NCBI GenBank assembly: GCA_949825045.1
Contig: OX463822.1
Span: forward strand, 33,234,703 to 33,298,702
Direction: 5' to 3'
Source of the DNA: Argyresthia goedartella
Lineage: Eukaryota > Arthropoda > Insecta > Lepidoptera > Argyresthiidae
DNA: 64,000 nucleotides
Shown here: positions 10,693 through 21,935 of the stretch, in pieces
Position numbering within the stretch: the stretch's first letter is position 1
How the letters are laid out: every line of letters starts with the position of its first letter
The notes under the pieces: generated by a model
Seen by the model: only the letters and a program-made list of their open reading frames with translations
What the model was told of the DNA's origin: nothing
Database searches by the model: none
Position numbers and translations under genes: made by a program

Positions 10693-11065
10693 TTCAACGC
10701 TTGTTTAAAAACAAAACTGTATGGGATTTGATGTTTATTTTGAGGTTAAACGCTGTTTTATATTTTTGGGGTAACACGGTTAGTTGATCAACTATTGACA
10801 GATAGTAAACCAGACCGACAGGTTTTAGAATTTACGTTTCTTTTGTTCTTACATGTCAACCTAACACGAAGACTATTCGGGGGCTTCGCTGCGCTCGCCA
10901 CCTCTAGTCTACCGCAGTGTTTGCCCTGGTATTTCGTTTGCAATTAAAGTTTAAACCAGTTTACTATATAAGGGTTTAAACCGTTAGTTTATCAACTCAG
11001 GCGTCATATAGTAAGCAGTATGCTACAGTTTACTATCTGTCGATATTGACCAACTAACGAGAAAA
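10693..11065. mobile_element. Dispersed repeat and inverted-repeat element with module M
   Basis: Starts with the TGTTTAAAAAC / TATGGGATTTGA repeat. This is followed by an element with ends GTTAGTTGATCAACTATTGAC and a near-complement, enclosing module M (CCTAACACGAAG, GGGGGCTTCGC, CTACCGCAGTG). This is a third inverted-repeat context for module M. Confidence 0.5.
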
Positions 11066-12006
11066 AAAAACGTTAGTTTATCAACTAACGGTTTTGACAA
11101 TCTTACGGTGATATACATACAAGAATTAACACGATCATCTTATCTTTGTGCTCTGTCTTCTAGCCTTGAATGTAATATAGACTGAGGCACTATAAAGTTT
11201 AAAACAAACCCGTCATGTTATGAAAAACGTTAGTTTATAATGTATCGCGTGAGATTGTAAACTATCGATAAATTATAAACTCAACGTCAAATTCTAAACA
11301 TTATGCTTAAAATTTTAACGTTGATCCTGCGCGAGATGAATGCATGATAAGATAACGATAAATAATTGAAATTATTAATGTTATTCAAATTATCCTCGAC
11401 TCTTGTTATTATCATTATTATTATTGTTGAATTTGATAATGTATAGGTAATTTATTGTGATGTCTTTGAGCAGCAATTCGGAATGTTGTCCAAATGAAAT
11501 TTAATAATAAGAAATAAATAATATAGTTTGATTCCAAAATATACATTATCCACGCCTCGTTGACTCGCCATTGTAGGTATCATAACTACCTGCCGCTCCC
11601 CACAAGGTATTTAACGGGATGGTGAGGTTTTTAAGCAAACCGAAGCCATATGGAATATTTAAGGGATCCTCTCAGCGGGGCGCTAAAATGTTTATAAACC
11701 TCCCCCGCTAATGACGAGAGTCTCCCGGAAAATGGTTGCTTTTGTCGAATTGAATAAGAAGAAAATTGAGTAAAGTGCCGCTCTAAGAAATCCTCGGAAC
11801 ATAGAACGTATTATATATTATGTTTAAAATCAATACAATACTCAAGCAGTTAAAGCTATCTAACTAATAAATGACTTGGAATCCGAAAGCTTTGTTCTGC
11901 AGTACTACTTGTCCTACTTACTTCGTATATCATCATCAATAGGTAATTTCCGATAACAATATGTACTCTCAATATTCACGTAATTGAATCGATATGGTGA
12001 TCCACA
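11066..12006. other. Unassigned AT-rich sequence
   Basis: No coding frame of note. Small local repeats of GTTAGTTTATCAACT occur near the left edge. A moderately GC-rich block (11565-11700) has no recognised identity. Confidence 0.3.
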
Positions 12007-12592
12007 ATAGTAGTTTATGTGACTGCTGCATAATGGAGGGCATTAAAACTCGAGAGTGGGTTTATGAAACGAGCCGAGGGCGAGTTTCATAATAATATCA
12101 CTCGAGGTTTTTAATGCCTAATTATGTACAGTGCCATACACTAGTTTATCTACACACATATCATAAGCTCTCATTGATGTGTTCAGAAACCGCATGTTTG
12201 ACCGGCATTGTGGCTCTGCATTTGTTTAACTTGTTCTGTAGTACCAACTTCTCGCAGGCGGGCGTCGGCGTTCGAAATTTGAATGTCGGTAGTACCGACA
12301 TTCAAATTTCGAACGCCGACGCCGAACGCCGACTCCCTAAAATATAAAGCAAGTTTTGTGAAGTTGGTACCGGGTACCAACTTCACAAACAAACTAGGGA
12401 CGGCACGCGGGTGGGCGTCGGCGTTCGAAATTTGAATGTCATTATATGTAGAAAAACTACACATAATGACCATAATGTGTAGTTTTTCAGATACGAAACG
12501 AGTTGTTACCAAGTAGTTTAACATAATGCTGATCCTAAAGTGCGGTTTTTGAACGCAGTAAAGAGGGTTTACGATACGTGTGTAGATAAAAG
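12007..12592 (+). mobile_element. Foldback element F1, copy c, with internal inversion
   Basis: Full copy with head, inverted termini and direct repeats. One GTCGGCGTTCGAAATTTGAATG unit is followed by its own complement and a partial repeat unit. The central hairpin carries a GACC rather than GGTC loop, as in copy e. Confidence 0.65.
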
Positions 12593-12867
12593 TATCTTAT
12601 TTGACTAACCAGTATAACCGGTCCACTAATAGTCCGTCGCCTTGACAAGGTCGTCTCGAACCGGCGCGCGCGCAAGTCTCTCGAGTGACACAATGACTCC
12701 GTTATCAATAGTGATGACACACATTCATTCATGATGACATAATTGGCTTATTCCACAAATATCCTGCGATCCTCCCCTTGACTAGTTGACAATTCAACAT
12801 AAATAACTTTTAAGAACTGTCATAACGATTGTGGGTTGTACGAAAATATTGGGTGGTGACGTCACCA

Positions 12868-13025
12868 TTGCTTCTGACCCCACACTAGGATACCCTGTGT
12901 CGTGGGAACCAGAAACAGCGACATCATACACATACACACATCCACGACCTTAGTTGTTTTTTTAAACCCCAACCGGGGATCGAAACCGGGACCTCTCGCA
13001 CGGAAGGCAGAGCCACACAAGGTCG
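12868..13025 (-). mobile_element. tRNA-headed SINE family S3, copy a
   Basis: The body contains CCACACTAGGATACCCTGTG and GGGAACCAGAAACAGCGAC. The right end, read on the minus strand, is a tRNA-like head with B-box GTTTCGATCCCCG and an A-box region (GTGGCTCTGCC). Copies occur at 21.24, 22.86 and 45.40 kb, and body fragments at 15.48 and 24.52 kb. Confidence 0.7.
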
Positions 13026-13227
13026 TCAAATTGATGCCAAATGGTGGTAATTTGTGCACAAAATTATATTTATAAAATATGTCTGCTCAAAGTTTACAAT
13101 TCTGATATCAAGAAGCCATTTTGTTATAAGGCTTCTAAGTCTGACATGATTTTTATATTTGTTAGACTACCCACTCTAATAGCCAATTAGTATCTTGCTA
13201 CTATTAGCTATACTTTGCTTTATATTT

Positions 13228-13410
13228 TAGGGTTCCGTACCCTATTACTAAGCCCCCCCCCCCCCCTGTCTGTCTGTCTGTCTGTCCATCACCGGGTTCT
13301 ATCTGATGAACTGTAATAGGCAGAGAGTTGAAAATTTCACATTTTCAGAATGTGCATTTCTATTGCCGCTACAGTAACATATAATGAGGTAAACGAGTTT
13401 TTATAAATTA
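13228..13410 (+). repeat. Left end of family G element
   Basis: AGGGTTCCGTACCC, CTATTACTAAGCC, a C-run, then GTCTGTCTGTCTGTC and CACCGGGTTCTATC. The full-length layout is best seen at 19.8-20.3 kb. A right end of the same family and orientation lies at 14.96 kb, so this may be one element split by later insertions. Confidence 0.55.
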
Positions 13411-13811
13411 AATGGGGTACCTAGACAAGAGACGAGTTTTAATACTCCTGCGCGCTGCGAATTACCAAAACAACATCGTTCAAATATCATTAAAATTTCA
13501 CAATATAACAGAATATTGGTGGAGCAATTCAAACTTCAAACATCAATATATTTATTTAAAAATAGATTTTTACGAACACTTTTTTAACGTTATTTGAATA
13601 TCATCATAATGCAAGAAGTACTAGTACTGCTGCGGAACGTGTTACAGCAGCGGAGAAGAAGCGGTGCAAGAATATCGTACACTGCAACGCGGCGTACTTT
13701 TCTTTTCTGTTCCTTTTTTTTTTTTCAAAAATAGGTCTTGTCTTCCAAACGTGTGAGTGGTTGTTGTGCTGCGATGGAAAATCGGAGCTCCAAACCTCTT
13801 TGTCATTATTC

Positions 13812-14335
13812 AGAGTCAGAGTCAGAGTATTTTTTTTATTGAATATAAATAAATAAATTATCTTATTCAACGTCAAAATTATACTTACTTATAACTACAA
13901 GTCATTTTTTTTTATATAAAAAAAAGACTACACCGTTTCGGAAGGTGGGCCTCGGGGTTAAGAAGAAACGGCAAGAAACTCCCCCATAGCTTTTTTTTTT
14001 TTAAAGTGACTTTACAACAGGTACTGGTTTCGATCTAAGGAAATTCGCTGGCGAGTGATAGACTTGATCCATCGCCCCTCGTCGAATTTCTGTGCGCTGA
14101 GATGGTATGGACCATGCAGTTTTGTCATCTAATTATTCCTTAATACTATAATAGGACTTTCTTATCAGCTCATTTTTAACATAGTTTTTGAACCTCTTTT
14201 CAGGAAGGATCAATGATTCCTGTGGTATTTTATAGTAGAAGCGAATACAGCGCCCCATGAATGATGTGCCTACTTTACTTAGTCTAAATAATGGTAGTGC
14301 TAACCTATTTTTATTTCTAGTGTTAATTGTTAATT
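13812..14335 (-). mobile_element. 3-prime region of a LINE, inverted
   Basis: On the minus strand it contains GAGTTTCTTGCCGTTTCTTC and CGAGGCCCACCTTCCGAAAC and ends in A-rich sequence with GACTCTGACTCTGA repeats. This layout is typical of the untranslated 3-prime ends of lepidopteran non-LTR elements. No RT coding remains. Confidence 0.5.
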
Positions 14336-14495
14336 GTTAATTGTGTTAATTTATTTGGCTTGGCATCGGATCCGCAATCTGTAGGACAGCACCCGTGACA
14401 TGCGCCCTGCCCCTCACCTTCCCCCCGCTTGAACACCCCCCGCGGGGTCGGCATGCTACAGGTGCTGGAATCGGAACTTATTAAAAAAAATGTCC

Positions 14496-14955
14496 TTAAG
14501 GCCCAGTTCTGGCTGTTGAGGTGAGGGGCGCCGCATTCGCCCGTCGTCTTCTGGCGGGGTAGGGGAACCGGCGGGGTAGCGGGCGGCGCGGAATAGCATC
14601 GGGCCGCCCGGATACTTTAAAATTTGGTGTTTTTTCGAATTTACTGAAAACGGAAATAAGCTAATTGATAAAATTTTAGTATTAATACGGAGCTCTAAAA
14701 TAGAAAATTTTAGGTATAAAAATTATAAGAAAAATCAGTAATTTTATATTAAAATTATTGAATCTCCTTTTAAATGTAGACTATATTCTGGATTTTTTTA
14801 CGTTCGAGCCAAATTAATCCAATCGCGTAACGACATAGTATTTATACTAGATTATCTCTATGTGAATAACATATAATTTTTTGAAACCTTATGAATTTAT
14901 TGTCTTTTTTTTGCCAAAGCTCTCTTCGTTGGTTTTGTGTGATCTTGGGCCTTAT
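14496..14955 (+). mobile_element. TTAA-flanked ~452-bp MITE, copy a
   Basis: The body begins GGCCCAGTTCTGGCTG after TTAA and ends TTGGGCC before TTAT. A second copy (47.05-47.51 kb) is flanked by TTAA on both sides. A GC-rich head (GCGGGCGGCGCGGAATAGC) is followed by an AT-rich body. The TTAA target suggests the piggyBac superfamily, but the termini are not otherwise diagnostic. Confidence 0.6.
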
Positions 14956-14963
14956 CTTTTCTT

Positions 14964-15020
14964 GTTCGATAGTACGGAACCCTTCGTGTGCGACTCCGAC
15001 CCGCACTTGGCCGGATCTTT
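14964..15020 (+). repeat. Right end of family G element
   Basis: AGTACGGAACCCTTCGTGTG followed by CGCACTTGGCCGG, adjoining the right side of the TTAA MITE. Confidence 0.5.
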
Positions 15021-15084
15021 ATTTTATTTTTGGGCATGTCGTACTTCCCGTACTTAAGATAAGTTACCTATCTCATTAGTGAGT

Positions 15085-15462
15085 GGTCAGCCAGCACCGG
15101 TATAGCCTATATTCTCTATAAGTTTGAAACGTCTTTCGGTGTGTCTGTCTGTATGTCTGTCAGTCTGTCTGTGGCACCCTAGCGGTCTAACGGGTGGACG
15201 GATTTTGATAGGTTTTTTTCTGTAGGTGATAGTAGACTATCCTGCGATGGTTCTTAGATATAGTTTGTTAAAAATCGGTTCAGTAGTTCGAAAGTTATCA
15301 GCTTAGCAAGAAATCCTGCACCAGAAATTTGACAGCCGCTAAATACAGTTTAAACACAACTTCAGTACAATACGGTCAAGTTATGTAGGCAAGCCCGTCA
15401 GCCAGGTTCCCACTTTACACAGCCGTTTTGTATTTAAGTCGCATTTAGCGGCTGTCAAAAGT
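15085..15462. repeat. Dispersed repeat followed by a small foldback MITE
   Basis: The left part (GTCTGTCTGT, GGCACCCTAGCGG, TTTTGATAGG) resembles a widespread insect repeat with CTGT-rich heads. The part from about 15328 has inverted ends TTGACAGCCGCTAAAT and ATTTAGCGGCTGTCAA enclosing ~100 bp. Confidence 0.5.
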
Positions 15463-15477
15463 AATAATACATAAACA

Positions 15478-15612
15478 TTTACATACAGGCACATACATTA
15501 CTTCTAGCCCCACACTAGGATACCCTGTTTCGTGGGAACCAGAAACAGCGACGTCACATATCTATTTCGCAGTTAGTTGGTTAAATCATACACTTAACCG
15601 ATTGGAGGTCCA
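15478..15612 (-). mobile_element. SINE S3 body fragment and T1 terminus fragment
   Basis: The S3 body (CCACACTAGGATACCCTG, CAGAAACAGCGACGTCAC) lacks its tRNA head and is followed directly by a solitary T1 end (CGCAGTTAGTTGGTTAAATC). The T1 piece may have replaced the head. Confidence 0.45.
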
Positions 15613-16590
15613 GGAACATTGAATTTCTCAGAGGCTATAATGTCCAGGATTTTCGCGGGTGACAATTTGCAATTGACTTGCGTTAGATATTTGTTTTTTC
15701 GGTTAGGTTATTATAAATGTTTTCTAACATATTATACACCAGAATAATCCTCATGAAATTTCCTATCATATAATGTAAAATACTTCCCTATGATAATACA
15801 AATGATTAGCTTTTTCTTCGATTATGTTTGCAGAATTTATTATTTTCACAGCAACTTCTAATGATATTTCGTCCATAGAGCCCACTTACACAAAACTGAC
15901 ACTATTTACTGCTTTCCACATGACCACCATTATTTTCCGCGGCGATTACATCTATTATTGTATCACAAAACATAGTAATTACTTCATAGTAAACAAAAAT
16001 AGACAATCACGAAATATCATGGCTCCTTTCATTCAGAAACTGAATCAACCGAGGTAGCGTTCGCAAAGGAAGTTGAAACACGTTCGTAATTTTATATAGA
16101 ATATTACGAACTTTATGAATAAATGGGTAATTGTTGCTCAATTCAATTTGGACTGGCTTGTTTGTTAATAATTATTATTTTTACTAATTCAGTACCTAGT
16201 AACTATCATAATTTTTTAGTAGGTATAAAAACTGAGTCATAAGCTGATACGGCAGAATAAAAATGTAGAAAGTGAAGTCCTAGGAGCAAACAGGTGGTTT
16301 TATTTATTACTACTAATTTACTCCCTCACTACAATAACTCCCCCGTCAAACCACCTGGCCAAAAATAGTGATAAATACCTATTTTGACTCCGTTTTCTGA
16401 TTGATTAATATGAGAAATGCGGACTTGGCCTCGCCGCCATTATGCGGCTTCAAAGTCAGGCTGTTATTGACTACGGCTCACTACTATATCTGTCCAATGA
16501 TCTTTTGGCGTGTGAGTGACGTTTTCAGGGGGGCGCCAGTTCTACGCAACCTAATGCAATGATCCTGTCAAAAAGCGATAGTTTCTATAT
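15613..16590. other. Unassigned AT-rich sequence
   Basis: The frame at 15824-16057 gives a protein without recognisable motifs. No repeats were identified. Confidence 0.3.
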
Positions 16591-16613
16591 ACCCTGTGTG
16601 TGTGATTTTAACC

Positions 16614-16880
16614 CACATAAATTGATTAACCTGCCTATGTTAATGTCATTTTGTGAGGATATTCTGGTGGGATTCGAACCCACCTATTTGGTCACCTATG
16701 TTATTGCCATTTTTTGACGATTATTCTATCGGGATTAACACCGTTATTTGATTACTTGCCTAGCTGTGTGAGGATTATTCTAGTGGGATTTGAACCGACA
16801 TTTGATTACCTGCTTATTTATCTGATTTTTATACATGACTATGGGGGGATCTGATATTCTGATCCCACGTATTTGGTCAC
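16614..16880 (+). repeat. Four degenerate tandem units with a T-arm-like motif
   Basis: Units of about 55-75 bp carry TTGATTACCTGCCT-, TGTGAGGATTATTCT- and GTGGGATTCGAACCCAC-like blocks in the same order. The GGATTCGAACCC block looks like an inverted tRNA B-box. A CACATGAGCTGCGGGG motif just downstream is repeated ~103 bp later. Confidence 0.45.
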
Positions 16881-17112
16881 ATGAGCTGCGGGGTTTGAAA
16901 AGAAAACGAGAAAGAAATACACAGGAAAAATATTTTATTAAAAAAGTGATTATTTTACAACTATAAAAACCACGTAGGCCACATGAGCTGCGGGGTAAAA
17001 GAAGACGAAATATACAGACATAATTATTTTTTTATAAAAAAGACCACTTGAAATTACAATAAAAAACAAATGTACTAGGTATTTACAACAAAAAATAAAC
17101 ACATTTGTATTC

Positions 17113-17164
17113 ATATAGTATATTTATACCATACATATGGATGTATGGTATAAATATACTATAT
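17113..17164. repeat. Perfect inverted duplication, 24-bp arms, 4-nt spacer
   Basis: The arms are exact complements around the spacer ATGG. Isolated, not at an element border I can recognise. Confidence 0.9.
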
Positions 17165-17474
17165 ATATAATATAGTGGATGATCACTTATATCTGTAATA
17201 AACTAGATGATTAGGTTGCCCAAGAAGCTATATGTACGTAGTTTGCAAAATAATAAATTCGAATGTCAGGGCGATGAGAGAAATGTGTGAAAGTAACAGG
17301 AAAAAAGGCACTTGTATATTTTGATGAGACTAGTGGAACGAACATCTTACATGAATACTAAGACATATAACAAGCACGAGCTTGTTGATCAAGCCAAGAA
17401 TTCCGCCTAGTACAACTTACACCATAAGAAAAATATCTGGTTTTTACAATACGGTGTCCCTGATAATTGCCCTA

Positions 17475-17480
17475 TTTATT
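17475..17480 (-). promoter_or_regulatory. Candidate poly(A) signal of the spliced gene
   Basis: AATAAA on the minus strand, about 130 bp past the stop of the candidate terminal exon. Confidence 0.4.
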
Positions 17481-17607
17481 GAAATAACATTGTGTGAGTA
17501 CGTTGCATGCAATTGCAAAAAATACCAGCTAGGCACATTCAAATCCCGCTAATAAAAACCTTATATTCATCAACTCCCACGCTCAAGTATTCGTAAAAGG
17601 GTACATT

Positions 17608-17837
17608 CTAAACGCGCTTCCGTGACTGGACTCTGATTTGTTTATCCTTGCCAGGCAATTGTTGAGAACAGTGCCAATATGTCCAACAAGGTTCAAAGCA
17701 CATAAACTGGTCGCAAGTGACGCATTTTGAAGCTACCGCTTTACGAATATCTGTACTGTAGTACTGTTCCTCCCGGAGAAACTTCCACACCCAGAGCGAC
17801 GGTGGGTAGGTGATGAGGTCTTGGAGGTGGTCGAGCA
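17608..17837 (-). CDS. Candidate terminal exon of an unidentified host gene
   Basis: Preceded by a strong acceptor (T-rich tract then TATCTTCCAG). The frame entered as LDHLQDLITYPP is open for 75 codons to TAG and has a cysteine/tryptophan-rich block (KCVTCDQFMCFEPCWTYWHC). That block has C-X2-C and C-X3-C spacing reminiscent of small zinc-binding tails, including those of piggyBac-like proteins. This is a resemblance only. The upstream exon delivers two leftover bases, whereas this frame needs one, so either a 1-bp error or mutation is present, or the shorter alternative frame ending near the TCGTAA is used. Function unknown. Confidence 0.45.
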
Positions 17838-17955
17838 CTGGAAGATATAAAAAAAACAACATATAAGGACTAATAAAACAAATATACCATTACATTACTG
17901 ATTATGAGGCATAGATTAAGTGATATAAAATAATGATTTTAAATAAAATACTCAC

Positions 17956-18135
17956 GGAATCACCGGTCTCCAAATTCTCGGTTCTATTTGAACTTCGGCC
18001 TCCCTCTCAGTGAAGGCTGTCGCGGCTAACACCATATCCAGGCAACGCCTGGCCCGTAGCTCATCGGATACTCGCTGAGGCACAGGCGTCGCCGACCTCG
18101 ACCTCGAAGTGGATCGCGAAGATCGACTGAACTTA
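17956..18135 (-). CDS. Candidate internal exon of the same gene
   Basis: Exactly 180 nt between a good acceptor (TTTTTGTATTTCTAG) and the consensus donor GTGAGT. Joined to the first exon it is open throughout and reads an Arg/Ser-rich start (KFSRSSRSTSRSRSATPVP) followed by a charged stretch ending EPRIWRPVIP. The other two frames contain stops, supporting this phase. No known domain. The Arg/Ser content suggests a nuclear or RNA-associated protein, which is speculative. Confidence 0.5.
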
Positions 18136-18329
18136 CTAGAAATACAAAAAATAAGATACAGAAAAAAGACAGTTTAAGAAAGAGTTTGTTTTTCAAGATA
18201 CATGTACGCAAACAATTTCTAAACATTTTTCCTCAATTTACATCTGATACATATTTTTTCGTTTCAAATGTTTTTATTTTATTTATTTATTTAATTATTT
18301 ACGCTTTTTTTTCATCATCGTAAGGAAAC

Positions 18330-18460
18330 CTTCATTACTCCATAGCTGCAGCGATGGGCTAGCCCCTCTGTCACGCAAAATGGAGTATTGGATCACTGGC
18401 TGAAAGTGGGCACAGTTGTGCCTCTGCCACCCCGTATGGGAAAAAAGGCGTGACGCTATA
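18330..18460 (+). repeat. R120 repeat inside the first intron
   Basis: All modules from TGCAGCGATGGGCTAGCCC to AAAAGGCGTGACGC are present. The intron also contains AT-rich sequence with no other recognised content. Confidence 0.6.
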
Positions 18461-18995
18461 TTATTTATTTATTTAGATTTGTTGATGTTGCACAGCATAT
18501 TATTTTAGCTAGACTCAATAAGTCAAATACAAGCATCGAAACAAGTGCTCATACTGAACCAAAAAAATAAATATGTAGGTATATAAAAAAAATCTCCTGT
18601 GGTTACTATAATATTTGTGAGTCGATTCCCTTTGACACTATTTGTGAGACAAATACCAAATACCATAACCCAATTTTAGAAAACAAAACATTTTTTTGCC
18701 TACGGTACTTACATCGAAGATTTGGACTTATTTGTTTGGAATTGCGATATTACATCTTATACGATAAGTTACGTAAAAACAAACATGGAAAACGTAATCC
18801 TGGTTAAATTACGACAAAACTGATATATTTATTTTATCAAACTAACATTGAAATATATCATAAAGCTACAATGGACGCCGGCCGTGCGGAAGTCGAATGC
18901 CGACGGAAAAAGTTTTGAGCCTTTTTCCTCAAACATATTTTCCGAAATGGCTAAAATCAGCAATTAGGTATATAATACATCACACAAACACTTAC

Positions 18996-19015
18996 CGTTT
19001 CAATCCTCTAGGCAT
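18996..19015 (-). CDS. Candidate first coding exon (MPRGLK plus two bases)
   Basis: ATGCCTAGAGGATTGAAACG followed by the consensus donor GTAAGT. It supplies two bases to the codon completed by the 180-nt exon. The short exon and canonical donor fit a real gene, but the start could lie further upstream in an unseen exon. Confidence 0.4.
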
Positions 19016-19029
19016 ATTTATTCCGTAGC

Positions 19030-19140
19030 GCACAACACAAAAAACCAATCACAGCAGTGTGACAACAATGGCTGAATTTTGGTGCCAACAATTCGTATTT
19101 TTTATCATCTGAGTCGTGATTGGCTATCTAATGTCAATTT
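19030..19140 (-). promoter_or_regulatory. Possible promoter of the candidate gene
   Basis: Two CCAAT/ATTGG boxes (one CCAATCAC just upstream of the ATG and one GATTGGC about 95 bp upstream) flank a short AT-rich block. No clear TATA box or arthropod initiator could be fixed. Offered only because of its position. Confidence 0.2.
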
Positions 19141-19324
19141 CGTTCATTCTACAGTATAGCCAACGTAACAACTGATAATATGGGTCCCATTTCCGGCTGC
19201 GTTTCTAAATCTAGTTATTAGTTATGGTACCTCGAAGTTTGCAACTCCCGTTAGGCACAACTGTCGTGCGCGGGACATTACCCGCCAAATAAAATTCGGC
19301 ACAACTGTCGTGCTTAGGACATCG

Positions 19325-19757
19325 AAGAGGTTAACTAACACCCTAGACCGTTAATTCCGTCAGACAAGTGAGGGAACGAAACGTTTAATGAGTTGTCTAA
19401 ACGTTCTTAAGCAACAAGCATACAATATAAATACACTTAAGTACTACAATTTAATTTTTTGTTGTTTTTACGCTTCGCTCACCCCCTTTACCCTTCACCT
19501 AAGCTAATGCGATGTTTTGCCCTGATATAAGCTGTGCAAATCAGAAGTAAAAAGAAAGACTCCGAAAGTAATCGGCTTTTGTCGTGACGCCATCTTGTTT
19601 TACATTATTTAACCAACACGCCGGCTTTTGGTAAGACAGATTGTTAAACGTTTTAGACGATGCTTTATTTACATTGCTAGTGACTTGGTTAAACGTCGGT
19701 CTTTAATTAACGGTCTAGGGTGTTTGTTAAGTGTCTGATTTAACCAACCAACTGCGC
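19325..19757. mobile_element. Long-TIR element T1 with module M, copy b
   Basis: Termini TTAACTAACACCCTAGACCG and the complement ending in TTAACCAACCAACTG; interior with module M (CACCCCCTTTACCCTTCACC). Internal deletions relative to copy a. Confidence 0.55.
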
Positions 19758-19794
19758 CATGTACATAATAAACATCTTAGTCCGGGTTTTTTTA

Positions 19795-20280
19795 GGGGTT
19801 CCGTACCAGAAGGGTGCCAAACGGGACCCTATTACTAAGCCTCCACTGTCCGTCTGTCTGTCCGTCCGTCCGTCCGTCACCGGGCTCTATCGGATCAACC
19901 GAAATAGGTCGAGAGCTGAAATTTCCACAGAATGTGCATTTCTGTTGCCACAACAGCAACTAATAATGAATTACACGCAATTTTTAAAGTTAAATGGGGT
20001 CCCCATTCAAGCGATTGTTTTTTTTAAATCCCTGCCCCTGCGAAATACCTCCTAACATCATGATTCAATATCACCACAAATATCACTGCTTTTAATAACT
20101 TTGAGATGGCTCAATCGATTTTGCAATCTTGAGTTTCCGGGTTCGATTCCCAGAGAACACATATATTTTTTCTTTTTCTTTTAGTTTTACTATGTAGGAT
20201 TTAGTGTTTTATTTCTTTTACGGATGGTACGGAACCCTTCGGGTGCGAGTCCGATCCGCACTTGCCGATTTTTATTCTGT
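19795..20280 (+). mobile_element. Family G element, full-length copy (~490 bp)
   Basis: Begins GGGGTTCCGTACC, CCAAACGGGACCC, CTATTACTAAGCC and (GTCC)n. Ends GGTACGGAACCC and GTGCGAGTCCGATCCGCAC. The opening and closing 11 bp are complementary. No transposase. It defines both ends for the partial copies. Confidence 0.6.
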
Positions 20281-21230
20281 ATGGTTTTTGTTTCAAGTAT
20301 GAAGTCAAAGTTGGAGGACGCATGTGCACGCACGACCTCATTTCCGTAACATTTTAAAATTTCGAATTCATGTTTCTTTTTTCTTAATTTTTTTGTCCCT
20401 TTTACGGAAAAGGCCAAGGTATCTAGACCGTATAGCCACGTCTTCAGTGTTCACATCATTGTTGTATTTCGAGTTCATAATCTATGATCGAGGTATTTTG
20501 TTTATTTATGTGCATAAAGAATCCATGTAATATCTGTCACCACGCCGTACGATGTTGCTATTATTACTCCGGGAATGTTTAATGCCGGCAGTCCCAGCTT
20601 TAGTCCCGCCGCTGGGTATAAATACCCTAATCTAATCGATAGTGTAGTGGCGATATCAGAGGCTGGAGAGTTAGTAGTGTAGAGTGTGTCTGTAATGATT
20701 CTCCTAAACAGGATCATAATGTGTAACTTTATCTGAGAACGCAGTTTACCTTTTTTTTGTAAGTTTGCGTCATTTAATTCTAAATCAAAATTTATGGAAT
20801 TGGTTTTATTATGAATGAATAATTCATTCAATCGTTTATATCGAATGAGTAAGATGGTCAAAGACGCAAATTGCCAAGAAAGGACATCATTGTTCACGTA
20901 CATTGATACGCATAATGCCAGAGCATTAAAATATTCGTTTCCCTTTAATGTTGCTATTGCATCACCGTGAAAACACTTGAAACATATAATTGTAGCTAGC
21001 GCCTCTATCAGGTTTTTTCGGTACTATTGTGAAGGCTTTCTTTTAGAGGTCGGCTATCCAGTGTCGCTGCAACAGTTCTACAACCCTCGCGTAGGTGGCG
21101 CTAGCAGTCTTTTCAGATCGAGTCTACCTTTATTAACTTTCTAAATTATATTCATAGCAATATAATTTATTCTATGGTTCATAGTTTGTAATTCCATCAA
21201 AGGTTCTAGGCTATATCTATAAAAACATAG
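20281..21230. other. Unassigned sequence
   Basis: The minus-strand frame at 20502-20903 (133 codons) contains no motif I recognise. A block around 20560-20700 has AACAGG/GGTGGC-type sequence without partners. Possibly an old element. Confidence 0.3.
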
Positions 21231-21235
21231 CAAAA

Positions 21236-21410
21236 ACATTTACTTACTGGCACATACATTGCTTCTGGCTCTACACTAGGATACCGTGTGTCGTGGGAAC
21301 TAGAAACAGCGACTCACACACATGTAAACATACAAGACCTGAGTTTTTTTATCCCCAGCCGGGGATGGAACCCGGGACCTCAGCGCCACAGAGGTCGCCG
21401 TATCCAGCAG
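21236..21410 (-). mobile_element. SINE S3, copy b
   Basis: Body CTACACTAGGATACC, GGAACTAGAAACAGCG and tRNA-like head, with B-box complement GGATGGAACCCGGGACC at the right. Confidence 0.65.
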
Positions 21411-21482
21411 CCTAATTATTGTTTTTACTTTGTACAGGCGTTCTTATGCTGTGAAGGTAAACATTGTGGTTTGTGAGGTCCT

Positions 21483-21585
21483 ATTTCGATAGCTGCGAGC
21501 CCTCTGTCACGCAAATTAGTATTTCGAATAACTGGCTAAAAGCGGCGACAACTGTGCCTCTGGCCATCCCACTTGGGAAAATCTG
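21483..21585 (+). repeat. R120 repeat, degenerate copy
   Basis: TAGCTGCGAGCCCTCTGTCACGC through CTGTGCCTCTGGCC, with several substitutions. Confidence 0.5.
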
Positions 21586-21639
21586 CGGCTCAATAATTTT
21601 CAGCATCTTATAACGAACAAAGTTGTATTACGAACCTTT

Positions 21640-21935
21640 TCTTGAGTACAGTCCGATCTCTGTTCTTTCATAATTGGTTCCTGAATGCGTTGATTGTTGC
21701 CGGCCGGCGAATACGTTTCCGTGTTCAGACGGATTCTGAGAAGCCGGGTCATTGAAACCATTCGGCTTTCCGGCGAGTCCATTTAGATCCACCGGTATCT
21801 TTCGCTGGTGGTATTGTTTGGGCCTGGATCCGCAACTGACAATTAGATTGACGGACACTGAGAGTCATTCTGACACTGTCTTTCGCTCGGACAATAACAG
21901 CGCTAATATGAGAGAACATCGGCAGCTGGCGTACC
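21640..21935 (-). other. Protein-like open stretch, possible exon
   Basis: The minus strand has two long overlapping frames and a higher GC content than its surroundings. The frame with PVDLNGLAGKPNGFNDP has natural-looking composition, with an AG (CACCAG) upstream and GGTTCGT downstream as weak splice candidates. No domain recognised. A host exon or a decayed element are both possible. Confidence 0.25.
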
